Part shown: positions 8,037-17,571 of the stretch, one piece after another
Position numbering within the stretch: position 1 is the stretch's first letter
Layout: every line of letters starts with the position of its first letter
Origin: Clostridiales bacterium
Lineage (GTDB): Bacteria; Bacillota; Clostridia; Christensenellales; Aristaeellaceae
Reading direction: 5' to 3'
Length of the DNA stretch: 55,409 nt
Assembly: GCA_015056315.1 (NCBI GenBank)
Contig: SVGN01000013.1
Coordinates: 1 to 55,409, forward strand
Notes under the pieces: model-generated
Seen by the model: only the letters and a program-made list of their open reading frames with translations
Database searches by the model: none
Told to the model about the DNA's origin: nothing
Translations under genes and position numbers: made by a program

Positions 8037-10076
8037 ATGGCACATCAGTGGAACCGATACACCGTAGGCGTTTGCTATTATCCGGAGCACTGGCCCGAGG
8101 AAATGTGGCAGGAGGATCTGCGCCGTATGCTGGCAAACGGCATCACGGTGGTGCGCATTGCAGAATTTGCATGGAGCCTTTGCGAGCCCCGGGAGGGCGA
8201 GTTCACCTTCGATTACTTCCGCCGCTTCCTGGATCTGTGCGGGCATTGCGGCATGAAGGTGATCTTCGGCACCCCCACCGCCACGCCGCCCGCATGGCTC
8301 ACCCACAAGTACCCGGAGGTACTCAACAGCACCATGGAGGGCACCCTCTACCGCCACGGCGGCCGCCGCCACTACAACTACAATTCGCCCACCTACCGCC
8401 GCCTGTGCAGCCGCATCGTGGAGAAGATCGCTGAGGCCTACGGGCAGCACCCGGCCATCGTGGGCTGGCAGATCGATAACGAGCTGAACTGCGAGACCGA
8501 CGAGTTCTATTCCCAGGCCGACGGCGAAGCCTTCCGGCAGTACCTGCGCAAGAAATTCGGCACCCTGGAAAATTTGAACCGGGCGCTGGGCACCACCTTC
8601 TGGAACCAGACCTATACCGATTGGGCCGAGCTGGATGTGCCCCGCCTGACCCCGGGCACCGGCCGCAACCCCCACATGATGGTGGAGTACATCCGCTTTG
8701 TTTCGGAGAGCGCCATCAGCTTCTGCGAGATGCAGGCTGCCATTCTGCGCCGCTATCGGAAGCCCGGCGATTTCATCACCACCAACGGCCTCTTTGCCAG
8801 CATCGATAACCACCGCATGACCCGGGAGGCGCTGGATGTATACACCCACGATACCTACCCCAACTTCGCCTACGGGCTGGATAACGTATCCCCCGAAGGC
8901 GACCTGCGGGATCGCTGGGCGGCCCTCAAGCTGATCCAGACCCGCTCCATCTGCCCCCATTTCGGCATCATGGAGCAGCAGAGCGGTGCCAACGGCTGGG
9001 TGAACCGGCTGGAGGCCCCTGCGCCCCGCCCCGGGCAGATGATCCTCTGGGGCATGCAGAGCGTTGCCCACGGCGCGGATTATGTTTCCTTCTTCCGCTG
9101 GCGCACCTGCACCATGGGCACGGAGATCTACTGGCACGGCATTCTGGATTACGACAGCCGGGATAACCGCAAGCTGGCGGAGGTAAAGCGCTTTGCCGGT
9201 ATGCTGGAGAAGCTCGCCCCCGTCTGCGGTGCGGATTATACCGCTGCCTTTGCCATCCTGGAGGATTACGACAACGAATGGGATACCCGCCTCGATGCCT
9301 GGCACCGCCGGGTGTATCAGGCCAGCAAGGATGGTCTGTTCGAGGCCACCGCCCGTGAGCACCTGCCCTACGACCTGGTCTACATCGACCAGCCGGATGC
9401 CGCCGAAAAGCTGCAAAGATACCCGGTGGTGGTCTACCCCCACCCGGTGATGATGGATCAGCGCCGGGCAGACCTGCTGCGGGCGTATGTGGAGAACGGC
9501 GGCACGCTGCTCATCGGCTGCCGGTCCGGGTATAAAGACCTTACCGGCCAGTGCGTCATGCTGCCCCAGCCCGGTCTCCTTCAGCCCCTTACCGCCACCG
9601 ACGTGCGGGATTTCACCTTTACCACCTTCGCCGAGCCGGAAAGCTTTGCCACAATGGGGGAGACCCGGCTGGAAAGCCCGGTATTCAACGACATCCTTAC
9701 CCCGCTGGAGGGGGCGCAGGTGCTGGCGACCTATGGCGAGAGCTACTACAAGGGGCAGGCCGCACTGGTGGAGAACCGGCTGGGCAAGGGCCGGGTGCTC
9801 CACTGGGGCAGCGTGTTCACTGCAAAGAACGCCCCTGCGCTGCTGGCGGCTGCCGGTGTGAAGCCTCTGTTTGCGGGCATTGCCGATGCGCCCTGGTCGG
9901 TAGAGCTTGCCCTGAGGGAAAAGGATGGCAAGCGCTGGCTGTTCCTGCTCAATTATCTGGCTGCCGAAGCGGATGTGACCCTGCACGCCCCCGCCCGCTC
10001 CATGGAGACCGGCGAGGCGCTCTCCGGGCGCATCACCCTGCCGCCCTACGGCACTTTGGTGGTGGAGCTTGACTGA
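8037..10076 (+). CDS. GH42 beta-galactosidase
   Basis: The 679-residue length is typical for GH42. The barrel begins VGVCYYPEHWPEEMW and contains GWQIDNELNCET, with acid/base Glu149. The nucleophile is Glu313 in GIMEQQSGANGW. Residues about 400-600 form the beta-galactosidase trimerisation domain (ALVENRLGKGRVLHWGS). With no signal peptide it is cytoplasmic and likely hydrolyses galacto-oligosaccharides, such as those from galactan or arabinogalactan side chains of pectin. GGAG precedes the ATG. A terminator follows 35 bp after the stop. Confidence 0.93.
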   Translation: MAHQWNRYTVGVCYYPEHWPEEMWQEDLRRMLANGITVVRIAEFAWSLCEPREGEFTFDYFRRFLDLCGHCGMKVIFGTPTATPPAWLTHKYPEVLNSTMEGTLYRHGGRRHYNYNSPTYRRLCSRIVEKIAEAYGQHPAIVGWQIDNELNCETDEFYSQADGEAFRQYLRKKFGTLENLNRALGTTFWNQTYTDWAELDVPRLTPGTGRNPHMMVEYIRFVSESAISFCEMQAAILRRYRKPGDFITTNGLFASIDNHRMTREALDVYTHDTYPNFAYGLDNVSPEGDLRDRWAALKLIQTRSICPHFGIMEQQSGANGWVNRLEAPAPRPGQMILWGMQSVAHGADYVSFFRWRTCTMGTEIYWHGILDYDSRDNRKLAEVKRFAGMLEKLAPVCGADYTAAFAILEDYDNEWDTRLDAWHRRVYQASKDGLFEATAREHLPYDLVYIDQPDAAEKLQRYPVVVYPHPVMMDQRRADLLRAYVENGGTLLIGCRSGYKDLTGQCVMLPQPGLLQPLTATDVRDFTFTTFAEPESFATMGETRLESPVFNDILTPLEGAQVLATYGESYYKGQAALVENRLGKGRVLHWGSVFTAKNAPALLAAAGVKPLFAGIADAPWSVELALREKDGKRWLFLLNYLAAEADVTLHAPARSMETGEALSGRITLPPYGTLVVELD

Positions 10077-10111
10077 TCCCCCCCTGGGATATGCACTTTT
10101 CCGCACTCCCC

Positions 10112-10149
10112 AAAGCCCCCGCACATTTGAATGGCGGGGGCTTTGCTTT
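10112..10149 (+). terminator. terminator after the GH42 gene
   Basis: AAAGCCCCCGC (10112-10122) pairs with GCGGGGGCTTT (10134-10144). A GCTTT tail follows. Confidence 0.75.
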
Positions 10150-10253
10150 GGAAAAGGCTGAATATAACGTTTTTTTCTCCCTGTGCAGGAAAAAAGATTT
10201 TCGTGAAGAATATGTCATTTTTGAAAATGCTATCACCGCCGGAGGGTACTGCC

Positions 10254-11228
10254 ATGAACAACTCCAATTACCTGAAAACCGCATGGAACACGCCTTTTAT
10301 TCCCCAGCGGGCCGATCCCTACATCCGCCTAATCGATGGCCGCTGGTACTTTACCGCCTCTGTTCCCGCATACGATTGCATCATCCTCCGCTGTGCCGAT
10401 ACTTTGGAGGGGCTGCGCAATGCTCCCGAAACGCAGGTGTGGCATGCCCACGAGAGCGGCGAGATGAGCCGCCACATCTGGGCCCCCGAGCTGCACCGGC
10501 TGGATGGCTGCTGGTACCTTTACTTTGCCGCCGGTGAGAGGGACGACCCCTGGAAGATCCGCCCCTGGGTGCTGCGCTGCCGGGAGGAGGATCCCACCAC
10601 CGGCAAGTGGGAGGAATGCGGCAAGCTGGAGCGCGCCAACGGCGACGAGTTCAGCTTCGAGGCCTTCTCGCTGGATATGACGGTTTTTGAGCTGAAGGGC
10701 AAGCGCTACTGCATCTGGGCCGAAAAGGTGAGCGTGGGGCGCATGATCTCCAACCTGTATATTGCCGAGATGGAGACCCCCCTCCGGCTCAAGACCCCCC
10801 AGATGCTGCTCACCTCCCCCTCCTACGCCTGGGAGCGTCACGGCTTCTGGGTAAACGAGGGCCCCACGGTGATCGAGCAGGGCGGCCGCCTGTACATGAC
10901 CTTCTCCGCCAGCGATACCAGCGCCGCCTACTGCATGGGCCTGATGTGGATGGAGGCGGATGCCGACCCCATGGATATCTCCGCCTGGCATAAGCTGAAC
11001 AAGCCGGTCTTCGTCACCGATGCGGAAAAAGGCATCTATGGCCCCGGCCACAACACCTTCTTTACCGATGCCGAGGGGCAGGTGTACACCTCCTACCATG
11101 CCCGCCCCTATGACGAGATCGTGGGCGACCCGCTCTACGACCCCAACCGCCACTGCTTCATCATGCGGGTGGGCTTTGAAGCGGGGCTGCCTGTGTTCTC
11201 GCTGGAGGACCAGCTCTTTCAGGAGTGA
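10254..11228 (+). CDS. intracellular GH43 glycosidase (arabinofuranosidase/xylosidase-like)
   Basis: The 324-residue protein is a single five-bladed propeller domain. It shows the three GH43 carboxylates in order: the base in QRADPYIR (Asp21), the pKa modulator in FSLDMTVF (Asp141) and the acid in WVNEGPTV (Glu202). WAPELH and GPGHNTFF support the family. The ATG at 10254 is preceded by CCGGAGGG, whereas an upstream in-frame ATG at 10131 lies in the GH42 terminator and is rejected. It lacks a signal peptide and ends at a terminator. The subfamily and exact sugar are not resolved. The neighbours favour alpha-L-arabinose. Confidence 0.88.
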   Translation: MNNSNYLKTAWNTPFIPQRADPYIRLIDGRWYFTASVPAYDCIILRCADTLEGLRNAPETQVWHAHESGEMSRHIWAPELHRLDGCWYLYFAAGERDDPWKIRPWVLRCREEDPTTGKWEECGKLERANGDEFSFEAFSLDMTVFELKGKRYCIWAEKVSVGRMISNLYIAEMETPLRLKTPQMLLTSPSYAWERHGFWVNEGPTVIEQGGRLYMTFSASDTSAAYCMGLMWMEADADPMDISAWHKLNKPVFVTDAEKGIYGPGHNTFFTDAEGQVYTSYHARPYDEIVGDPLYDPNRHCFIMRVGFEAGLPVFSLEDQLFQE

Positions 11229-11276
11229 GCAAAAAGTGGGCGGTCTACCGGCCGCCCATCAATAACGACCATTTGA

Positions 11277-11304
11277 GACGAACGTTTTTACGTTCGTCTT
11301 TTTT
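11277..11304 (+). terminator. terminator after GH43 (10254-11228)
   Basis: GACGAACG (11277-11284) pairs with CGTTCGTC (11291-11298) around TTTTTA, followed by six Ts. Confidence 0.88.
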
Positions 11305-11391
11305 CTTGTGTACAAACGGTTTACGCCCTCCCGGAAGCCGTTTTTGAGGCATGATATGCCCAAAAACCGACCAGATTCACCTAATTTGTGC

Positions 11392-11420
11392 TTGACAGCC
11401 TATGGGGGGTATAGTATATT
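11392..11420 (+). promoter_or_regulatory. strong promoter of the arabinan operon
   Basis: A perfect -35 TTGACA (11392-11397), 17 bp and TATATT (11415-11420). The region is AT-rich, unlike its surroundings. Two inverted repeats follow at once. Confidence 0.85.
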
Positions 11421-11428
11421 AATATTAG

Positions 11429-11467
11429 TTTAGGTAAAACCTAAATGGTTTAGATTGTTCCAAACCA
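11429..11467 (+). promoter_or_regulatory. operator-like inverted repeats downstream of the arabinan promoter
   Basis: TTTAGGT (11429-11435)/ACCTAAA (11439-11445) is a perfect 7-bp dyad around AAA. It abuts TGGTTT (11446-11451)/AAACCA (11462-11467). Lying just after the -10 box, they are placed to bind a repressor. CCAAACC (11460-11466) also occurs in the dyad upstream of the ArsR-like gene. Confidence 0.6.
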
Positions 11468-11495
11468 AAACAACGCTTGCGGAGGTTTCCTGAGT

Positions 11496-12911
11496 ATGAA
11501 ACGGTTCTGTCTGGCGCTTTGCCTGATTCTTCTGTGCGCCTGCCTGCCCGCTGCGGCAGAGGAAATGCCGCAGATCCCCAAATTCCGCGAGGTATCTGTT
11601 CACGACCCGTCCATCATCAAGGCTGAGGACGGTTATTACTATATCTACGGCAGCCATATGGCCGCCGCCCGCAGCCAGGACCTGATCCGCTGGGAGCAGA
11701 TCTCCCGCGATGCGCAGGCGGGCTGCACCCTGTTCACCGATGTGCAGCAGGAATTGAAGGAGGCGCTCACCTACGCCCGCACCAACACCTTCTGGGCACC
11801 GGATGTGCAGCAGCTGGCCGATGGCCGCTACTATTACTACTACTGCACCTGCGAGGGCTCCTCGCCCCTTTCCACCCTGGGCGTTGCCGTAAGCGACAAG
11901 CCCGAGGGCCCTTACGAGGATCTGGGCATCTTCCTCAGAAGCGGTATGGGCGGCTACAACGCCAGCGTATACCCCAACGTGGTGGATCCCCACACCTTCT
12001 TCGACAAGGAAGGCAAGCTGTGGATGGTCTACGGCAGCTACTCCGGCGGCATCTACATTCTGCAGATGGATCCCAACACCGGCTTCCCGCTGGAGGGGCA
12101 GAACTACGGCAAGAAGCTGCTGGGTATGAACCACAGCCGCATCGAAGGCCCCTACATCCTCTACAGCCCGGATACCGACTACTACTACCTGTTCCTTTCC
12201 TTCGGCGGCCTGAATGCAGCCGATGGCTACAACATCCGCGTTTGCCGCTCCAAAAACCCGGATGGCCCCTACGTGGATGCCCTGGGCCAGGAGATGATCC
12301 GCTGCGGCGGTCGCCCCGGCACCTTCTTCAACGATGCCGACTACGTGGGCTACGGCGTTAAGCTGATGGGCGGCTACAAGTTTGCCGCATCCGCCACCGA
12401 TAAGAACAAGATCGCCATGGCGTACCGCTCCCCGGGCCACAACTCCGCCATCTACGATGAGGAGACCGGCCGCTACTTCATCGTCTTTCACACCCGCTTT
12501 GCCAACAGCGGCGAGGCGCACAGCATCCGCGTGCACCGGATGTACATGAACCAGGAAGGCTGGCCGGTGGTCTCGCCGCTGCGCTACGCAGGCGAGCCGG
12601 ACGGCCCCGTGGCCGAGGAAGCCCGCAGCGGGCTTTACAAGGTGCTCATGCATGAGCGGGATATCAACGGCGTGGAGCATGTTTCCAAGGAGGCCACCCT
12701 CCTGCCGGATGGTACCGTGACCGGTGCCTATACCGGCAGCTGGGTCTGTGAGGATGGCACGAACCTGACCATCACACTGGATGGAGTCGCCTACAAGGGC
12801 GTAATGCACACCGCCTGCGACCTGAGCCAGTCCTCCTGGAGCACCTGCTTTACCGCACTTGACGAAACCGGCGCAGCCCTGTGGGGCATCCGAGTCGCCG
12901 TGCAACCTTGA
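11496..12911 (+). CDS. secreted GH43 endo-arabinanase (arabinan endo-1,5-alpha-L-arabinosidase)
   Basis: The 471-residue protein begins with a signal peptide. The stretch LCLILLCACLPAAAEE could be cut by signal peptidase I after AAA or could hold a lipobox-like LCAC. The GH43 propeller shows VHDPSII (Asp37), NVVDPHTF (Asp164) and SRIEGPYI (Glu217), with YGSHMA and FWAPDV. A C-terminal domain of about 110 residues (GTVTGAYTGSW, TLDGVAYKG) matches the extra domain of longer arabinanases. It would cut arabinan outside the cell and release oligomers for the transporters downstream. A GGAGG site precedes the ATG. It is the first gene of the operon, and its TGA overlaps the next ATG by one base. 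Confidence 0.88.
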   Translation: MKRFCLALCLILLCACLPAAAEEMPQIPKFREVSVHDPSIIKAEDGYYYIYGSHMAAARSQDLIRWEQISRDAQAGCTLFTDVQQELKEALTYARTNTFWAPDVQQLADGRYYYYYCTCEGSSPLSTLGVAVSDKPEGPYEDLGIFLRSGMGGYNASVYPNVVDPHTFFDKEGKLWMVYGSYSGGIYILQMDPNTGFPLEGQNYGKKLLGMNHSRIEGPYILYSPDTDYYYLFLSFGGLNAADGYNIRVCRSKNPDGPYVDALGQEMIRCGGRPGTFFNDADYVGYGVKLMGGYKFAASATDKNKIAMAYRSPGHNSAIYDEETGRYFIVFHTRFANSGEAHSIRVHRMYMNQEGWPVVSPLRYAGEPDGPVAEEARSGLYKVLMHERDINGVEHVSKEATLLPDGTVTGAYTGSWVCEDGTNLTITLDGVAYKGVMHTACDLSQSSWSTCFTALDETGAALWGIRVAVQP

Positions 12912-15793
12912 TGGGGGTGAAGGGTTTGTTCAAAAAGATCGTATCGCTTCTGGCGGCGGCTGCGCTGCTGCTTTCCGGCACCGCCGTTGCACAGGAAGCC
13001 AACTGGATGGTCTTCTCCAGCCGCACAGAAGCCCTGTATACCGCTGCCAGCGCAGCCTATACCCTGCCGGTCTATACCGGTGAAAACGCCGACGCGCCCA
13101 CCCAGCTGGAGCTGGGCACCGGCGATGTGGGCGAGGCCCAGATCACTGCGCCCGAGGATGGCCTCTACGAGCTGTGGGTCACCTACCGGAACCTGGGCCA
13201 GAGCTCCCTGCCCACCGAGCTGACCGTTTCTGTGGATGGCCAGCTGCCCTTCTACGAGCTGCGCCGCATCAAGCTCTACTCCCTCTGGCTGGATGACGGC
13301 ATCTTTCCCACCGACCGCTACGGCAACCAGGTGGCCACCACGCCCTATGCCGCCGATACGCTGCAGACCGTGGGCCTGACCGACTCCGCAGGCCGCATCG
13401 ATGTGCCCTTCCTGCTGGAGCTGAAGGCAGGCGTACATACCATCGGTTTTCAGGTGCTGGATGGCAACATCAGCATCCAGGGCCTGAGCCTGCGCGCCCC
13501 CGAGACCGTGCCCGCCTATCAGGGCGGCGATGCCTCCGGCGATAACCTGATCGTCATCGAGGCCGAAAACATCAAGAGCCGCAGCGATTCCTCCATCCGC
13601 GGTGCAGGCGAGTTCAACGCCGTGCTCAGCCCCTATGATGTGGAGAACCGCAAGATCAACTATCTGGACGGTGCCTCCTTCGACGCTGCGGGCGATACCG
13701 TCACCTACGGCGTAACGGTGGAGGAAAGCGGCTGGTATCAGCTGGGCTTCTTCTACCGCCAGAGCGCCAAGGCCGATTTCCCCGTCTTTGTGGATGTGCT
13801 CATCGACGGTGCCCTGCCCTCCGAGGCGGCCCGTATGGTGCCTTTCGATTACGCCACCGGCTTCACCGCCAAGACCGTGGCTGCAGGCGATGCGCCCCAG
13901 ACCTTCTGGCTGGAGGCAGGCGAGCACGAGCTCTCCCTGCGCATCAACTGCACGGTGCTCACCCCTGTATACGAGACCATCGACCGGCTGCTCAGCGAGA
14001 TCAACGGCCTGTCGCTGGAGGTGGTTCGCCTCACCGGCGGCATCACCACCGATAAGTACCGCGATTACGACCTGCTCACCTACATTCCCGATCTGGTGGA
14101 GATCCTCAACGGCTGGGCAGACGATTGCAGCGCCATGGTGGAGCTGATGAAGACCTACAGCCCCGAAGCCAGCGGCAGCGCATTCTCCAACATGACCCTT
14201 TGCTCCGACCAGCTCCGCCGCCTTGCCGAGGAGCCGGAGGATCTGCCCCGCCGCCTGAGCGAGCTGAACACCGGCGCCAACTCCGCCGCCCGTATGCTGG
14301 CCCAGCAGCTGCAGGATATGGCCATCAACGACCTGTCCATCGACCAGATCTATTTCTACCAGACCGAAGCCCGGCTGCCCGAGAAGGCCTCCGCGCTCAA
14401 GAGCGCCCTGCTGGGCGTTGAGCGCTTCTTCCGCTCCTTTGCCGACCAGGACTACGCCGCCGGTACCGGCGAAAGCGACCATCTGCAGGTGTGGATGGGC
14501 CGCAGCCGCCAGTACGTTGAGCTGGTGCAGAACATGATCGACTCCCAGTTCACCCCCCAGACCGGTATCCATGTGGATATCTCCCTGATGCCCGATGCCA
14601 ATAAGCTGGTGCTGGCCAATGCAGCCGGTACCGCGCCGGATGTGGTGCTGGGCCTGCAGTATGTTGTTCCTTCCTATTTGAATATCCGCGGTGCGCTGTA
14701 CGACCTTACCCGCTTCGAAGACTTCGGCGAGGTGGCCCAGCGTTTCTCCCCCGGCCTGTTCGTGCCCTATACGCTGGAAGACGGCGTGTACGCCATGCCC
14801 GAGACGGTCAACTTCTGGGTCATGTTCTACCGGCAGGATATCCTCAACGGTCTGGGCATCAACGTGCCCGACAACATGGACGAGGTAAAGCAGATCCTGC
14901 CCGAATTGCAGCGCCGCAATATGAATTTCTACTTCCCCACTGCCGGTATGGTGGGTATGAAGGTATTCCCCGGCACGCTGCCGCTGATCCTTCAGGCGGG
15001 CGGCTCCATCTACGGCGATACCGTAGCCGACACCACGCTGGATAGCGAGATCTCCCTCAAGGGCTTCCGCGAGATGACGGAGCTGTTCACCATCTACAAC
15101 ATGCCCACCGACGTGCCCTCTCCCGGCTTCTACCAGCAGTTCCGCGATGGTACGCTGCCCATCGGTATTGCCGATCTGGCTACCTACAATCTGCTTCTCA
15201 ACGCCGCCCCCGAGCTGGATGGTCTGTGGAACATCGATCTCTTCCCCGGCCTGGTGGATGAGGAGAGCGGTCAGGTGCTGCGCTGGACCACCGGCGGTGC
15301 CGAGACCATGGCCATCCTCTCTGCCACCGATATGCCCGAGGAAAGCTGGACCTTCCTCAAGTGGTGGTCCTCTGCCGAGGTGCAGAGCGAGTTCGGCAGT
15401 CTGCTGCAATCCACCTACGGCTCCGAGTACATCTGGCCCACCGCCAACACCGAGGCCTTCGCCTCCCTGCCCCTCAAGAGCGAGCACAAGCAGGTGATCA
15501 TGGAGCAGATGGAGTGGATGACCGAGGCTCCCTGGGTGCTGGGCACCTACATGCTGGAGCGCGAGCTCTCCAACGCCTTCATCTCCGTAACGGTGGATGG
15601 TGTGGATGCCCGCCGCGCCATGGATACGGCGGTAAAGCGCATCAACCGCGAGACCTACCGCAAGCTGGAGGAATTCGGCTACTACAAGGATGGCGAGATG
15701 CTCAAGGAGTTCCCCACGCCGGATGTGAGCATCGTACAGAACGCCATTGACGAATGGAACCGGAAGCACGGAAAGGAGGCGGGCGTACAATGA
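12911..15793 (+). CDS. giant extracellular solute-binding protein with N-terminal beta-sandwich and helical domains
   Basis: At 960 residues the protein is twice the size of a normal sugar-binding protein. A signal peptide ([17 protein letters not shown]) is followed by two carbohydrate-binding-like beta-sandwich segments, at about 25-190 and 210-370 ([20 protein letters not shown] and [11 protein letters not shown]). A helical linker region (about 390-510) precedes a family-1 solute-binding domain from about 515 to the end ([53 protein letters not shown]). There is no lipobox cysteine. The ATG overlaps the arabinanase stop (TGATG), and the stop overlaps the first permease start (ATGA). It probably captures arabino-oligosaccharides at the cell surface. 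Ligand and anchoring are unknown. Confidence 0.82.
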   Translation: MGVKGLFKKIVSLLAAAALLLSGTAVAQEANWMVFSSRTEALYTAASAAYTLPVYTGENADAPTQLELGTGDVGEAQITAPEDGLYELWVTYRNLGQSSLPTELTVSVDGQLPFYELRRIKLYSLWLDDGIFPTDRYGNQVATTPYAADTLQTVGLTDSAGRIDVPFLLELKAGVHTIGFQVLDGNISIQGLSLRAPETVPAYQGGDASGDNLIVIEAENIKSRSDSSIRGAGEFNAVLSPYDVENRKINYLDGASFDAAGDTVTYGVTVEESGWYQLGFFYRQSAKADFPVFVDVLIDGALPSEAARMVPFDYATGFTAKTVAAGDAPQTFWLEAGEHELSLRINCTVLTPVYETIDRLLSEINGLSLEVVRLTGGITTDKYRDYDLLTYIPDLVEILNGWADDCSAMVELMKTYSPEASGSAFSNMTLCSDQLRRLAEEPEDLPRRLSELNTGANSAARMLAQQLQDMAINDLSIDQIYFYQTEARLPEKASALKSALLGVERFFRSFADQDYAAGTGESDHLQVWMGRSRQYVELVQNMIDSQFTPQTGIHVDISLMPDANKLVLANAAGTAPDVVLGLQYVVPSYLNIRGALYDLTRFEDFGEVAQRFSPGLFVPYTLEDGVYAMPETVNFWVMFYRQDILNGLGINVPDNMDEVKQILPELQRRNMNFYFPTAGMVGMKVFPGTLPLILQAGGSIYGDTVADTTLDSEISLKGFREMTELFTIYNMPTDVPSPGFYQQFRDGTLPIGIADLATYNLLLNAAPELDGLWNIDLFPGLVDEESGQVLRWTTGGAETMAILSATDMPEESWTFLKWWSSAEVQSEFGSLLQSTYGSEYIWPTANTEAFASLPLKSEHKQVIMEQMEWMTEAPWVLGTYMLERELSNAFISVTVDGVDARRAMDTAVKRINRETYRKLEEFGYYKDGEMLKEFPTPDVSIVQNAIDEWNRKHGKEAGVQ

Positions 15794-16674
15794 TCACCAA
15801 AAAGAGCACCCCGTACCTGTTTCTTGCCCCCTACCTGATCCTCTTTTCGGTCTTCATCATCATCCCCACAGCGATGGCCATCGGCCTGTCCTTTACCAAC
15901 TACAACGCCGTGCAGACCCCCGAGTTCATCGGCCTGACCAACTACATCAACCTCTTTACGCAGGATAACATCTTTCTGCAGTACGTGCTGCCCAACACCA
16001 TCCTCTTCTCGCTGGTGGTCGGCCCGGTGGGCTACATGCTGGCCTTCTTCCTGGCCTGGAGCCTGAGCCAGCTTACCAAGCTGCCCCGCACCATCCTGGC
16101 GCTGATCATCTACTCGCCCTCCATGACCATGGGCGTTGCCATGACGGTGGTGTGGCGCACGGTGTTCCTGGGCAACCAGAGCGGCATTGCCAACTATGTG
16201 CTCACCCAGCTGGGCATCATCACCGAGCCCATCATCTGGATGCAGAACACCCAGTTCATCATGCCCATCGTCATCATCGTGGCGCTGTGGTCCTCCATGG
16301 GCGTCGGCTTCCTGGCCATGCTGGCGGGCCTGCTCAACATCAGCCCCGAGCTGTACGAGGCCGCCGCGATCGACGGTGTGCGCAACCGCTTCCAGGAGGT
16401 GTTCTACATCACCATCCCCTCCATGAAGCCCCAGATGCTCTTCGGCGCGGTCATGGCCGTTACCAACGCCTTCCAGGCTGGCAACATCGGCGTGATGCTC
16501 ACCGGCTCCAACCCCACGCCCCAGTACGCCGCCCAGCTGATGGTGAACCACATTGAGGATTACGGCTTCGCCCGCTACGAGATGGGCTACGCCGCCGCGG
16601 TCTCCGTGGCGCTGCTGGCGCTGATCTACGCATTCTCCTTCGTGGCCCGCAAGCTCTTTGAAGAAAAAGATTAA
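15790..16674 (+). CDS. sugar ABC transporter permease 1 (first pair)
   Basis: The 294-residue protein has six transmembrane helices ([20 protein letters not shown] onward). The EAA loop [18 protein letters not shown] contacts the ATPase. It belongs to the family-1 carbohydrate uptake (MalF-like) permeases. ATG at 15790 overlaps the preceding stop (ATGA), with AAAGGAGG upstream. A start further upstream at 15754 would lie inside the previous gene. It pairs with the next permease. Confidence 0.9.
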   Translation: MITKKSTPYLFLAPYLILFSVFIIIPTAMAIGLSFTNYNAVQTPEFIGLTNYINLFTQDNIFLQYVLPNTILFSLVVGPVGYMLAFFLAWSLSQLTKLPRTILALIIYSPSMTMGVAMTVVWRTVFLGNQSGIANYVLTQLGIITEPIIWMQNTQFIMPIVIIVALWSSMGVGFLAMLAGLLNISPELYEAAAIDGVRNRFQEVFYITIPSMKPQMLFGAVMAVTNAFQAGNIGVMLTGSNPTPQYAAQLMVNHIEDYGFARYEMGYAAAVSVALLALIYAFSFVARKLFEEKD

Positions 16675-16690
16675 GAAAGGAGTTGTTCCC

Positions 16691-17560
16691 ATGGCTGCTG
16701 TAGGCGGAACCAAGGTAAACCCGAAGAAATTCGACAAAAGCCAGATCCCGCTGTATCTGTACCTGATCCCGGTAGCGATCTTCATGGGCGCTCCGATCAT
16801 CTACATCTTCAACCACGCATTCAAGCCCATGGATGAGCTCTACGCCTTCCCGCCCAAGTTCTTTGTGGATCATCCCTCCGGCATCAACTTCCAGAACCTG
16901 CTGCAGACCGCCGCCGGTTCCTCCATACCGATCTCCCGCTACATCTTCAACTCGCTGGTGGTAACGGTGGCCGTGGTGCTGCTGAGCATCCTCATCTCCA
17001 CCATGGCAGGCTTCGCCCTGAGCAAGATGAAGTTCAAGCTCAACAAGACCGTGTTCGAGGTCAACAACCTGGCGCTGATGTTCGTGGCCACCGCCGTTAC
17101 CATCCCGCGCTACCTGACCATCAGCTTTGTGGGCATTCTGGATACCTACTGGGCCCACATCATGCCGCTGATCGCCATGCCGGTCTGCCTGTTCCTGATC
17201 AAGCAGTTTATCGACCAGGTGCCCAACTCCCTGCTGGAGGCGGCGCAGCTGGAGGGCGCAAACGCCTTTACCGTGTACCGCAAGATCGTTATCCCCATGA
17301 TCAAGCCCGCCATCGCCACCGGTGCCATCCTCACCTTCCAGGCGGTGTGGAACAATGTGGAGACCTCCAACCTGTTCACCAGCAGCGAGGGCATCCGCAC
17401 GCTGGCGTTCTACATGAACACCCTCTCCGGCGTTGGCACGGTGCAGGGCCAGGGCATGGCCGCCGCCGCTGCGCTGATCATGTTCCTGCCCAACCTGCTG
17501 CTGTTCGTGATCATGCAATCCAACGTAATGAACACCATGGCGCACAGCGGTCTCAAGTAA
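16691..17560 (+). CDS. carbohydrate ABC transporter permease 2 (first pair)
   Basis: The 289-residue MalG-like permease has an EAA loop, SLLEAAQLEGANAFTVYR, and multiple helices. ATG at 16691 follows AAAGGAG. It lies 16 bp after permease 1 and is followed within 11 bp by the YIP1 gene. It presumably forms the membrane channel for the giant binding protein. Confidence 0.9.
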   Translation: MAAVGGTKVNPKKFDKSQIPLYLYLIPVAIFMGAPIIYIFNHAFKPMDELYAFPPKFFVDHPSGINFQNLLQTAAGSSIPISRYIFNSLVVTVAVVLLSILISTMAGFALSKMKFKLNKTVFEVNNLALMFVATAVTIPRYLTISFVGILDTYWAHIMPLIAMPVCLFLIKQFIDQVPNSLLEAAQLEGANAFTVYRKIVIPMIKPAIATGAILTFQAVWNNVETSNLFTSSEGIRTLAFYMNTLSGVGTVQGQGMAAAAALIMFLPNLLLFVIMQSNVMNTMAHSGLK

Positions 17561-17571
17561 GGAGGATACAG

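Noticed and set aside
7032-10124. 1030-residue open frame on the minus strand opposite GH42
   Set aside because: The GH42 and AKR-like proteins on the plus strand have clear motifs, start sites and a promoter. The opposite frame has none.
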